Both the position numbers and the translations under genes were made by a program. From JAAYKM01 sp964411235 (GTDB lineage Bacteria; Desulfobacterota; Syntrophia; Syntrophales; JAAYKM01), in contig CAYPKE010000086.1 of the NCBI GenBank assembly GCA_964411235.1, forward strand, positions 1 through 10,733: DNA of 10,733 bases, given 5' to 3'. This document shows, piece after piece, positions 1-5,200 of the stretch. Numbering within the stretch: position 1 is the first letter of the stretch; each line of letters opens with the position of its first letter. A model generated the notes under the pieces. It did not search any database, was not told the origin of the DNA, and saw only the letters and a list, made by a program, of their open reading frames with translations.

Positions 1-1
1 C

Positions 2-142
2 ATGCAGCTTCTGGATGACGCCATCTACGAACATCTCGACAGGGGTTGGATCGGCGCTGACGAAGCCTACATGAAGGCCAATGACAAGGGGCGCTTCCGT
101 CCCTACCTAAGAAACCCGCCGACGGATTTTACGGAGGCCTAG
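2..142 (+). CDS. PilT/PilU-family type IV pilus ATPase, C-terminal fragment
   Basis: This is the last 46 codons of a gene that begins before the window; the frame is open from base 2 and stops with TAG at 140-142. The fragment has a pattern typical of PilT/PilU C-termini: a leucine/aspartate helix (QLLDDAIYEHLDRGWIGADE), then EAYMKANDKGRF and a short proline-containing tail. In the family this region follows the GMxTFD-type motif and packs on the C-terminal ATPase domain. It carries no catalytic motif, so the call rests on the C-terminal pattern and on the complete PilT-like gene that follows 106 nt later. The protein would be a cytoplasmic hexameric motor at the base of the type IV pilus, driving retraction or twitching. 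The exact subtype cannot be decided from the fragment. Confidence 0.7.
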   Translation: MQLLDDAIYEHLDRGWIGADEAYMKANDKGRFRPYLRNPPTDFTEA

Positions 143-248
143 CGGAAACGGTTCGCCTTGATGCCCGGGCAGGGGAATATCACAGAAGCGGGAAGCCGCG
201 CCCGGCGATTTTGTAAGGGCAAGCCCGATCCAACAGCGAGGTTTATCG

Positions 249-1421
249 ATGAGAAAACAGGAAATTGACTACCTCTTAACCCAAATGCTCGATTCGCATG
301 AAAACATCTCGGATCTGAACATCACCGTCGGCAAGCCTCTGCAGGTTGAGAGTTCCGGCCAGCTTCTGACTGTCGAAACCGATCCTTCATTTCCGGTGCT
401 GACGCCGTTTCAGGCGGAGATGTTTGCCTTGAACCTGATCGGCCACGACCGGAGACTGACCGACCACCTGATCCAGCACGGCTCCTGCGACCTTTCCTAT
501 GATTTGCCCGGGAAAGCCCGGTTCAGGGTCAACATCTTCTCCCAGCGGGGAAATTATTCCGTGATCATGAGAAAAATGGAGTCGCGAATCCCGACCATCC
601 AGGACTTCAACCTGCCCGAAGCCTTCGACAGGATCGCCCGCGAAAAAAACGGCATCGTCCTGGTCACCGGCGCAACAGGAAGCGGCAAATCCACGTCCCT
701 GGCCGCCGTGCTGAATGAAATTAACAACAGTCAGTCCATTCATGTGGTTACCCTGGAAGACCCAGTGGAATTCTCCCATCCCCATCGTATGGCCACCTTC
801 AATCAGCGTGAATTGGGCGCCGACTTTGACACCTTCGCCAACGGCCTGCGCGCCGCCTTGCGGCAGGCCCCCAAGGTCATTCTCGTCGGCGAAATGCGGG
901 ACCGGGAGACCGTGGAGATCGGTCTGGCGGCAGCCGAAACGGGGCACCTTGTCTTGACGACGCTGCATACGGTCGATGCGGGGACAACCATTAACCGCAT
1001 TCTCGGTATGTTTTCCACGGAAGAGGAAAATCAGGTGCGGGTTCGCCTGGCGGACACCCTGCGCTGGATCGTCTGCCAGAGACTCCTGCCGAAAGTCGGC
1101 GGCGGACGCGTCGCGGCCTTTGAAGCCATGAGCACGAGTCTTCGTGTCAAGGACGTCATCCTGAACGGGGAATCGGAGGGAAAAACCTTTTATGAAATTA
1201 TCGAAACCGGCAAAGCCTTCGGCATGATCACGTTCGACGAATACATCGTCAATCTTTACGAGGAAGGGTTGATCACGGAGGAAACGGCGAAAGCCTACGC
1301 CTCGAACAAATCTATCGTCAGCCGTGGCATTGACGCCGTCAAGAGTGCCAAAGGCGAAAAGACCACCACGCTGGGCAAGCTGCATGTAGACAGCCAGTAC
1401 GGCAAACCAAAGGGATGGTGA
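249..1421 (+). CDS. PilT/PilU-like type IV pilus retraction ATPase
   Basis: 390-residue secretion-type ATPase, close to the usual PilT/PilU length. The N-terminal PAS-like domain spans roughly residues 1-130. The core motor follows: Walker A GATGSGKST at 141-149, Asp box VVTLEDPVEF at 167-176, Walker B-type VILVGEMRD at 210-218 and His box GHLVLTTLHT at 232-241. The residues just before the Walker B strand are RQAP, as in PilU, rather than the RQDPD of many PilT proteins. The AIRNLIRE-type retraction motif of canonical PilT is not recognisable; the corresponding stretch is SLRVKDVILNGE (297-308), followed by GMITFDEYI (325-333). The protein should hydrolyse ATP at the inner-membrane base of the pilus, probably as an accessory or alternative retraction motor beside the upstream PilT-family gene. 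The ATG has a GAGG (238-241) upstream at fair spacing. The stop lies 1 nt before the next gene, so the two are probably co-transcribed. Confidence 0.9.
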   Translation: MRKQEIDYLLTQMLDSHENISDLNITVGKPLQVESSGQLLTVETDPSFPVLTPFQAEMFALNLIGHDRRLTDHLIQHGSCDLSYDLPGKARFRVNIFSQRGNYSVIMRKMESRIPTIQDFNLPEAFDRIAREKNGIVLVTGATGSGKSTSLAAVLNEINNSQSIHVVTLEDPVEFSHPHRMATFNQRELGADFDTFANGLRAALRQAPKVILVGEMRDRETVEIGLAAAETGHLVLTTLHTVDAGTTINRILGMFSTEEENQVRVRLADTLRWIVCQRLLPKVGGGRVAAFEAMSTSLRVKDVILNGESEGKTFYEIIETGKAFGMITFDEYIVNLYEEGLITEETAKAYASNKSIVSRGIDAVKSAKGEKTTTLGKLHVDSQYGKPKGW

Positions 1422-1422
1422 T

Positions 1423-1938
1423 ATGCAGGATATCAAGGATCTTTTCAGTGAATTTTTAAATTTTCAGTACGATGAATCGGACAAACCGTTCGATTACATT
1501 GGCACCGATACGGAAACAGCACTGCTTTGCATCACGGACCAAGAAATAAGAGAGAAAATCCAGGAAGCGCTGAAAAACCACGATTATTTCATCAGCGAAG
1601 TGGAAACCGCCAAAGAAGCGGTCAAGAAAATGCGTTTCCATGTCTATACGCTGCTGGTCATCGACGAAGGCTTTGATACAACCAATCCCGAAACCAATGA
1701 CCTGGTCCGCTATCTTGCAACCTTCCCCATGTCGACAAGGCGCAGGATGTTTGTTGTCCTTCTCAGCAACCATCATCGCACGCTTGACAGGATGACCGCC
1801 CTGAATCGAAGCGTGAACATGATCATCAACAAACAGAACCTGAAAGATTTCATGACTCTCGTCAACAACGGCAGGGCAGAAAACGAGGGATTCTACTTCA
1901 CCTTAACGGAGGCCTTGAAAGCATCCAAGAAAATTTAA
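1423..1938 (+). CDS. Divergent CheY-like receiver domain protein, pilus-ATPase partner
   Basis: 171 residues with no clear named family, but the layout is that of a response-regulator receiver. The beta1 strand TALLCITD ends in Asp39. The beta3 strand YTLLVID ends in Asp81, the position of the phospho-acceptor. The beta4 strand MFVVLLS ends in Ser115, and VNMIINKQN supplies Lys137 where receivers have their invariant Lys. Only one acidic residue is evident in the beta1 pocket, and the usual Pro after the phospho-acceptor loop is absent, so phosphorylation is plausible but unproven. There is no DNA-binding or output domain; the extra N-terminal 30 residues and the C-terminal helix are unassigned. 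AGGGA at 1411-1415 gives a good ribosome binding site 7 nt before the ATG, and the gene sits 1 nt after the PilT/PilU-like ATPase. I infer that it modulates the motor or pilus function. The fold call is by eye. Confidence 0.75.
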   Translation: MQDIKDLFSEFLNFQYDESDKPFDYIGTDTETALLCITDQEIREKIQEALKNHDYFISEVETAKEAVKKMRFHVYTLLVIDEGFDTTNPETNDLVRYLATFPMSTRRRMFVVLLSNHHRTLDRMTALNRSVNMIINKQNLKDFMTLVNNGRAENEGFYFTLTEALKASKKI

Positions 1939-1945
1939 CGATATG

Positions 1946-2893
1946 TCAGGAAAAACCGCAACCGGATCGCACCCTGGCCGCCACATCCTCCTGTCCAATG
2001 GCCGAATAGGCTGCCGCCAGTTGCATGGCATAGAAGGGATTGGTGGGATCGGCTCGCATGGCCCGCTGAAAGCAGGCTATCGCCGATTCATGACATCCCG
2101 CCCGGGTCAGGCTGTTACCAAGGCGGTTACAATAAGCCCCTTCTGAAGAAGGATCGAGGGAAATCGCCCTTCTCAGCAGGGATTCTCCTTCCTCCATGTC
2201 ACCCATTTCAATCAGCAAATCCGCCAGGTCAAGGCATAGAAGGGGATTCTCCCTTTCGGAGAGACACTGTCGCAAGGCATCCGCCGCCATGGAAAAAGCG
2301 CCGGCTCTCCGCAGCGTTTCCACCTGCCGGCACAGGAATGCTTCCCGCTTCTCCGGTTCGATGACAATGGCTTCAGCATAGGCCGCAATGCCCTGGGCCG
2401 TCTCGCCGGCCAAGATGTATGCATTGCCCAGCAAACAATAAACAGCGGCTGCATCAGGCTCCATCACGGCCATTTTCCCGAAAATCCGGATCGCGTCCTC
2501 GAACCTGTTCACCCTCAGATACGCATCACCGAGATCGCCCATCAGAGCAAAGTCATCGCCTTGTGCCTGGACCGCTCGTTCGCAAGCATCCAGCAGAAGA
2601 TCGCTCTCTCCTCGCTGCTTGTAAAGCCTCACCAACTCGTCAAAGGCAAAACCGCTGAAAACCTTGCGTTCAAGCTCACGTGCAAAGAGGTCTTGAAAAC
2701 TTTTAAGCGCCTCTTCCTCATACCCGCCGTCGTGGCATGCCCAAGCCAGGGCCAGCAGGTGGGAATCCTCCTCCGGAAACTTCTCCACCAATGCCCGGTA
2801 AATCAGAATCGCCTCATCATAGCAACCTTGATGCAGCAGCTCATCCGCCCGGACAGCCTCAGATTCGGGGTTCTGATAGTTATCTCTTTTCAT
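1946..2893 (-). CDS. Tetratricopeptide (TPR) repeat protein
   Basis: 315 residues made almost entirely of TPR helices. Recognisable units lie at about 14-43 (ADELLHQGCYDEAILIYRAL), 47-76, 116-148 (GDAYLRVNRFEDAIRIFGKM), 149-182, 186-214, 218-248 and 253-286 (LGNSLTRAGCHESAIACFQR), with a partial unit at the C-terminus. No signal peptide or transmembrane segment is visible, so it is probably a cytoplasmic scaffold for protein-protein contacts. It is the last gene of the minus-strand unit that begins with the two HesB/IscA-like genes, 60 nt after the second of them, but its ATG has no clear Shine-Dalgarno sequence. A hairpin (2912-2928) lies in the leader. It ends 7 nt from the stop of the convergent receiver-like gene, with no obvious terminator between them. 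The partner and role are unknown. Confidence 0.85.
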   Translation of the reverse strand: MKRDNYQNPESEAVRADELLHQGCYDEAILIYRALVEKFPEEDSHLLALAWACHDGGYEEEALKSFQDLFARELERKVFSGFAFDELVRLYKQRGESDLLLDACERAVQAQGDDFALMGDLGDAYLRVNRFEDAIRIFGKMAVMEPDAAAVYCLLGNAYILAGETAQGIAAYAEAIVIEPEKREAFLCRQVETLRRAGAFSMAADALRQCLSERENPLLCLDLADLLIEMGDMEEGESLLRRAISLDPSSEGAYCNRLGNSLTRAGCHESAIACFQRAMRADPTNPFYAMQLAAAYSAIGQEDVAARVRSGCGFS

Positions 2894-2911
2894 GGAATTT
2901 CACGGAAACAG

Positions 2912-2928
2912 GCAGGCCACAAACCTGC
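2912..2928 (-). other. Hairpin between HesB-like gene and TPR gene
   Basis: Perfect 5-bp stem GCAGG/CCTGC around a 7-nt loop, in the 60-nt spacer upstream of the TPR start. It is not followed by a T run in the direction of transcription, so it does not look like a rho-independent terminator. It could affect translation of the TPR gene or be a chance structure. Confidence 0.3.
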
Positions 2929-2953
2929 GGACTTAGGCACTTCCCTTAGCGAC

Positions 2954-3241
2954 TCAGGCGCCGCCGCTTGCCAGGCTGGATGTGATCTTAAAGCCGGCCC
3001 CGGGTGTGTATTCAATGAAATCGATCTCGACCGGTTTTGCCTTTTCATAGAGATCTTTTTCAATCAGAAACGTAATGCCATGGATCATGATTACGGTATC
3101 CTCCGGGCTTTGGGCGTCGTCCAGGACAAGCTCCAAGGCTTGACATGAATCATCAATCGCTATGCGGACCTTTTTGTCCTTATCCATCTTCAGAAAAAGA
3201 TTCATCAAGAAATCGATTGCCTTATCCGTTACGGTCACCAT
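2954..3241 (-). CDS. HesB/IscA-like protein, cysteine paralogue
   Basis: 95-residue protein of the HesB/IscA-like fold, the family of A-type iron-sulfur scaffold proteins. It aligns along its whole length with the neighbouring gene at 3375-3668: TDKAIDFLMNLF with TDQAVEFLENML, HGITFLIEKDLYEKAKP with KGITFLMEKELYEQAKP, and GAGFKITSSL with AGGFRIASEL. Cys33 (in DDSCQAL) occupies exactly the codon that is TGA in the neighbour. The CxC pair that completes the metal site in classical IscA is missing and the C-terminus (ASGGA) has no cysteine, so classical cluster assembly is doubtful. The start is supported by GGGAGG close upstream on the minus strand. It sits between the putative selenoprotein and the TPR gene, all in one direction. 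The physiological role is not known to me. Confidence 0.8.
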   Translation of the reverse strand: MVTVTDKAIDFLMNLFLKMDKDKKVRIAIDDSCQALELVLDDAQSPEDTVIMIHGITFLIEKDLYEKAKPVEIDFIEYTPGAGFKITSSLASGGA

Positions 3242-3374
3242 GCTTTCCTCCCTGTTCCTGCTTCCTTCATACGGATCACTGCTGCCGGGTCAATTCGGCC
3301 TGGCCGTCCGGTATTGCGGGTATCCTTTTACATCAATTCTTATGCAGTTTCATAATCGAATCCGTTACGAAGGC

Positions 3375-3668
3375 TCAGCAACAACACGAACCTTCCTGTT
3401 TCAATTCGGATGCGATCCTGAAGCCACCGGCTGGCCCGACAAAGTCGATTAAAATCGGTTTTGCCTGCTCGTAGAGTTCTTTTTCCATTAAAAAAGTGAT
3501 TCCCTTTATCGTGATAACTTCATCATTTTCATGGGGCTCATCCAGAACCAACCCTAATCCGTTTCCGCCTCAGGTTTCCACTAAGCTTAAACGAACTTTT
3601 TGACCGCCCCCCATCTGCACCAACATATTTTCAAGAAATTCAACGGCTTGGTCTGTAAGCTCCAGCAT
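3375..3668 (-). CDS. HesB/IscA-like selenoprotein (in-frame TGA = Sec33)
   Basis: Read from the ATG at 3668, the frame gives 32 HesB-like residues (MLELTDQAVEFLENMLVQMG to SLVET), an in-frame TGA at 3572-3570, then 64 more codons of clear HesB-like sequence (GGNGLGLVLDEPHENDEV, KGITFLMEKELYEQAKP, AGGFRIASEL) ending GSCCC and a TGA stop at 3377-3375. With selenocysteine at position 33 the product is 97 residues, matching the 95-residue neighbour, where position 33 is Cys. GGAG at 3677-3674 gives a strong ribosome binding site. A candidate SECIS hairpin follows the TGA. HesB-like selenoproteins are known from surveys of bacterial selenoproteomes, which supports this reading over a pseudogene. 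Sec33 and the terminal Cys triplet could form a redox or metal site; that is inference. The gene's own stop is also TGA, so position relative to the SECIS must discriminate the two. A nonsense mutation or base error (TGC/TGT to TGA) remains possible. Confidence 0.85.
3534..3554 (-). promoter_or_regulatory. Candidate bacterial SECIS hairpin
   Basis: On the minus strand, 15 nt after the in-frame TGA, GGGTT (3554-3550) can pair with AGCCC (3538-3534), including one G-U pair, around an 11-nt loop that contains GGTT. Bacterial SECIS elements are short stem-loops inside the coding region just after the UGA, with a G/U-containing apical loop, so position and shape fit. The stem is short and the folding was done by eye. 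Confidence 0.4.
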
Positions 3669-3699
3669 ATTTTCTCCATCATGAAAATTTCTCGACGTT

Positions 3700-3727
3700 A
3701 AACTATAACATAATTCCATTTTGTCAA
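3700..3727 (-). promoter_or_regulatory. Putative promoter of the HesB-like/TPR unit
   Basis: On the minus strand a perfect -35 hexamer TTGACA (3727-3722) is followed by an extended -10-like TGTTATAGT whose hexamer (TATAGT) lies 14 nt after the -35. With the more usual 16-nt spacer the hexamer would be the weaker TAGTTT (3705-3700). It lies about 30-60 nt upstream of the selenoprotein ATG and directly beside the 3730-3748 palindrome. Confidence 0.45.
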
Positions 3728-3729
3728 AC

Positions 3730-3748
3730 ATTTTCGATAATCGAAAAT
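3730..3748. promoter_or_regulatory. 19-bp perfect palindrome, likely operator
   Basis: ATTTTCGATAATCGAAAAT consists of two perfect 8-bp arms around a TAA centre. It sits 2 nt upstream of the minus-strand -35 and in the divergent spacer shared with the + strand promoter at 3793. This is the size and symmetry of a dimeric repressor or activator site. I do not recognise the regulator family from the sequence. Confidence 0.5.
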
Positions 3749-3792
3749 AATGTGCAATATTATGAAGTTGCTTTCTATCCCCTAGTTTTCCG

Positions 3793-3821
3793 TTGACAGA
3801 CCCCGGCCGCATTTATAGAAT
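3793..3821 (+). promoter_or_regulatory. Sigma70-type promoter for thioesterase unit
   Basis: TTGACA (3793-3798), a 17-nt spacer and TAGAAT (3816-3821) match the sigma70 consensus at 11 of 12 positions with ideal spacing. Transcription would start near 3828 and give a leader of about 57 nt before the favoured ATG at 3885. Confidence 0.7.
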
Positions 3822-3884
3822 CCACCGCCATGTACGCGGTATCCGGTTAGTACAATGAAATTTCTTACGCAAGGGGTCAGGCCA

Positions 3885-4391
3885 ATGTCCGACTATACGA
3901 CTTACCTTGACAAGCTTAGGGCGGGATGCGCTGACGTGAACCCTTTCCTGGATTTCATGGAAATCCGGAGGGAAGAAATCGCCGAAGGATATGCACGCTT
4001 CCGCATGCCTGTCCGGCCCTATTATATCCAGGGAGCCGGATTGATGCAGGGCGGCGTCATGGTTGCCATGGCGGACGAAACCATCGCCCACGCAATCATG
4101 CCCCTTTTGAAGGGGAACGAAGATCTCACCACGGTCGAACTCAAGAGCAATTTCCTGGCACCGGTCAAGGAGGGGGAGCTTGTCGCCGAAGCTACCGTGT
4201 TCAAGCGTGGGAAAACTATCATTATCGGCGATTGTCATGTCAAAGACGATCAGGAGCGCCCTGTACTCAGATGCACGGCAACTTTTCTCGTGACACCGGG
4301 AAAAGCAAAGTCACCCGGTAATCATCAAGACCCGGCTGCAGCCGGCACAGTGCGCCGGAGGGAAGACGAACGGCAAACCAATCTGTTTTAA
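3885..4391 (+). CDS. PaaI-type hotdog-fold thioesterase
   Basis: 168 residues from the favoured start. An in-frame ATG at 3855 has no ribosome binding site, while AGGGG at 3872-3876 is well placed for the ATG at 3885. The core is a hotdog-fold acyl-CoA thioesterase of the PaaI/YdiI type: QGAGLMQGGVMVAMADETIAHA at about 49-70 covers the central helix with Asp64/Glu65, the likely catalytic acids. ELKSNFLAPVKEGELVAEATV (85-105) and FKRGKTIIIGDCHVKDD (106-122) are the following strands, and ATFLVTP closes the sheet. In many family members the helix begins with HGG; here it is QGG (55-57), so the usual His is replaced by Gln. The last 25 or so residues are a charged, proline- and arginine-rich tail outside the fold. 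It should hydrolyse acyl-CoA thioesters in the cytoplasm; the substrate is unknown. Its stop overlaps an ATG of the next frame, and the next gene follows at once. Confidence 0.88.
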   Translation: MSDYTTYLDKLRAGCADVNPFLDFMEIRREEIAEGYARFRMPVRPYYIQGAGLMQGGVMVAMADETIAHAIMPLLKGNEDLTTVELKSNFLAPVKEGELVAEATVFKRGKTIIIGDCHVKDDQERPVLRCTATFLVTPGKAKSPGNHQDPAAAGTVRRREDERQTNLF

Positions 4392-4408
4392 TGAAGGAGG
4401 CGATGTTC

Positions 4409-4993
4409 ATGTCAAATGAAACATTTATAACGACGGTGACCTATTTCCCCTCTCCCGGATCTGCCCATACGCGGTCAGTCCTGGAAGCGGCGGCAAAGCG
4501 CGCGGCGGAAAAACAGATCGGCGCCGTTCTGATCGCCACCTGCAGCGGCAACACGGCTCTGCTGGCGCGGGAGATATTTCCCCCTGAGGTACGCATCATT
4601 GCCATCACCCACGTAACGGGTTTCGCCGCCCCTGACACCCAGGAACTAACGGAAGCCAAGCGGAAGGCACTAACGGAAAAGAATATCCCCGTCTTCACTG
4701 GCCAGCACGCCTTCGGCGGCGTCGGGCGGGCCGTCCGCAACAAGTTGAACACCTACCAGGTGGACGAAATCATGGCCTATACCCTGCGCACCTTCGGCCA
4801 GGGAACAAAAGTGGCCGTTGAAATCGCCCTGATGACCGCAGACGCCGGCCTTGTTCGCACGGATGAGGATGTTATCTCCATTGGCGGAAGTGCAGAGGGT
4901 TGCGACACGGCCCTGGTGGTTCAGCCCGCCAACAGTTACCGTTTCTTCGACCTGAAAGTCCGGGAAGTGATCTGCAAGCCGAGTATTTTTTAG
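4409..4993 (+). CDS. Pyruvate kinase alpha/beta-like domain protein
   Basis: 194 residues from the ATG at 4409, chosen because a strong AGGAGG (4395-4400) lies 8 nt upstream; the in-frame ATGs at 4391 and 4403 are too early for it. The sequence resembles the free-standing proteins related to the C-terminal (alpha/beta, effector-binding) domain of pyruvate kinase. Pointers are TRSVLEAAAKRAAEKQI (21-37), AVLIATCSGNTALLAREIFP (39-58), VRIIAITHVTGF (61-72), NIPVFTGQHAFGGVGRAVRN (92-111) and the terminal DEDVISIGGSAEGCDTALVV (152-171). There is no catalytic pyruvate kinase TIM barrel, so it is not a glycolytic enzyme by itself; the family's function is not established. It starts 17 nt after the thioesterase stop and shares its promoter. 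A possible hairpin terminator follows at 5005. Confidence 0.8.
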   Translation: MSNETFITTVTYFPSPGSAHTRSVLEAAAKRAAEKQIGAVLIATCSGNTALLAREIFPPEVRIIAITHVTGFAAPDTQELTEAKRKALTEKNIPVFTGQHAFGGVGRAVRNKLNTYQVDEIMAYTLRTFGQGTKVAVEIALMTADAGLVRTDEDVISIGGSAEGCDTALVVQPANSYRFFDLKVREVICKPSIF

Positions 4994-5004
4994 GTGAACC
5001 GGCG

Positions 5005-5031
5005 GGCAGAGTCCACCCTACTACCTCTGCC
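5005..5031 (+). terminator. Possible hairpin terminator after the thioesterase unit
   Basis: GGCAGAG (5005-5011) and CTCTGCC (5025-5031) form a perfect 7-bp stem around a 13-nt loop, 12 nt after the stop of the preceding gene. The following bases (TATTGTCATT) contain few Ts, so it is a weak candidate for intrinsic termination. Confidence 0.35.
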
Positions 5032-5034
5032 TAT

Positions 5035-5131
5035 TGTCATTCGGAACGAAGTTAAGAATCTAATAATACCATAATGTTATAACCATAGATTCTTCGTCTG
5101 ACGGCTCAGAACGACATTGCGACACAGCCTC
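5035..5131. repeat. Interspersed palindromic repeat, copy 1 (partial)
   Basis: Imperfect inverted repeat: a left arm beginning GTCATTCGGAACGAAG and running to AAGAATCTA, a central AT-rich loop, and a right arm TAGATTCTTCG...CTCAGAACGACA, then ACACAGCCTC. The same arrangement recurs at 9225-9356 with many point differences. The outer left arm (GGAGGCTGTGT) present in copy 2 is missing here. There is no coding capacity, so it resembles a non-autonomous, MITE-like or REP-like intergenic element. Transcribed, it would make a long hairpin. Confidence 0.75.
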
Positions 5132-5189
5132 TCCGACCCGGGATCCATTTCCAGTGCCTGACATCCTGCAAATGGTTGCCGGGTCGGAG
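5131..5189. repeat. 11-bp perfect inverted repeat downstream of the PIG-L gene
   Basis: CTCCGACCCGG (5131-5141) and CCGGGTCGGAG (5179-5189) are perfect complements separated by 37 nt. The element starts 12 nt beyond the minus-strand deacetylase stop and abuts palindromic repeat copy 1. It could be a large-loop terminator or part of a larger repeat; neither arm is followed by a T run. Confidence 0.45.
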
Positions 5190-5200
5190 GCCGGCATGAA

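Noticed and set aside
387..1436. Long open frame (349 codons) antisense to the pilus ATPase
   Set aside because: It is a shadow of the PilT/PilU-like gene, with no ribosome binding site and no recognisable protein content.
2954..2956. Stop TGA of the Cys paralogue as a second selenocysteine codon, with the 2912-2928 hairpin as SECIS
   Set aside because: Only six codons follow before TAA, they show no family similarity, and the hairpin is farther from the TGA than in the neighbour. A normal stop is simpler.
2561..3148. 195-codon plus-strand frame across the TPR and HesB-like genes
   Set aside because: It overlaps two well-supported minus-strand genes and encodes low-quality sequence with no family signal.
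3570..3812. 80-codon minus-strand frame ending at the TGA, read as a short protein or a HesB pseudogene
   Set aside because: The first 48 codons are non-coding leader that includes the promoter and palindrome. The real start is the ATG at 3668, and the frame continues past the TGA as a selenoprotein.
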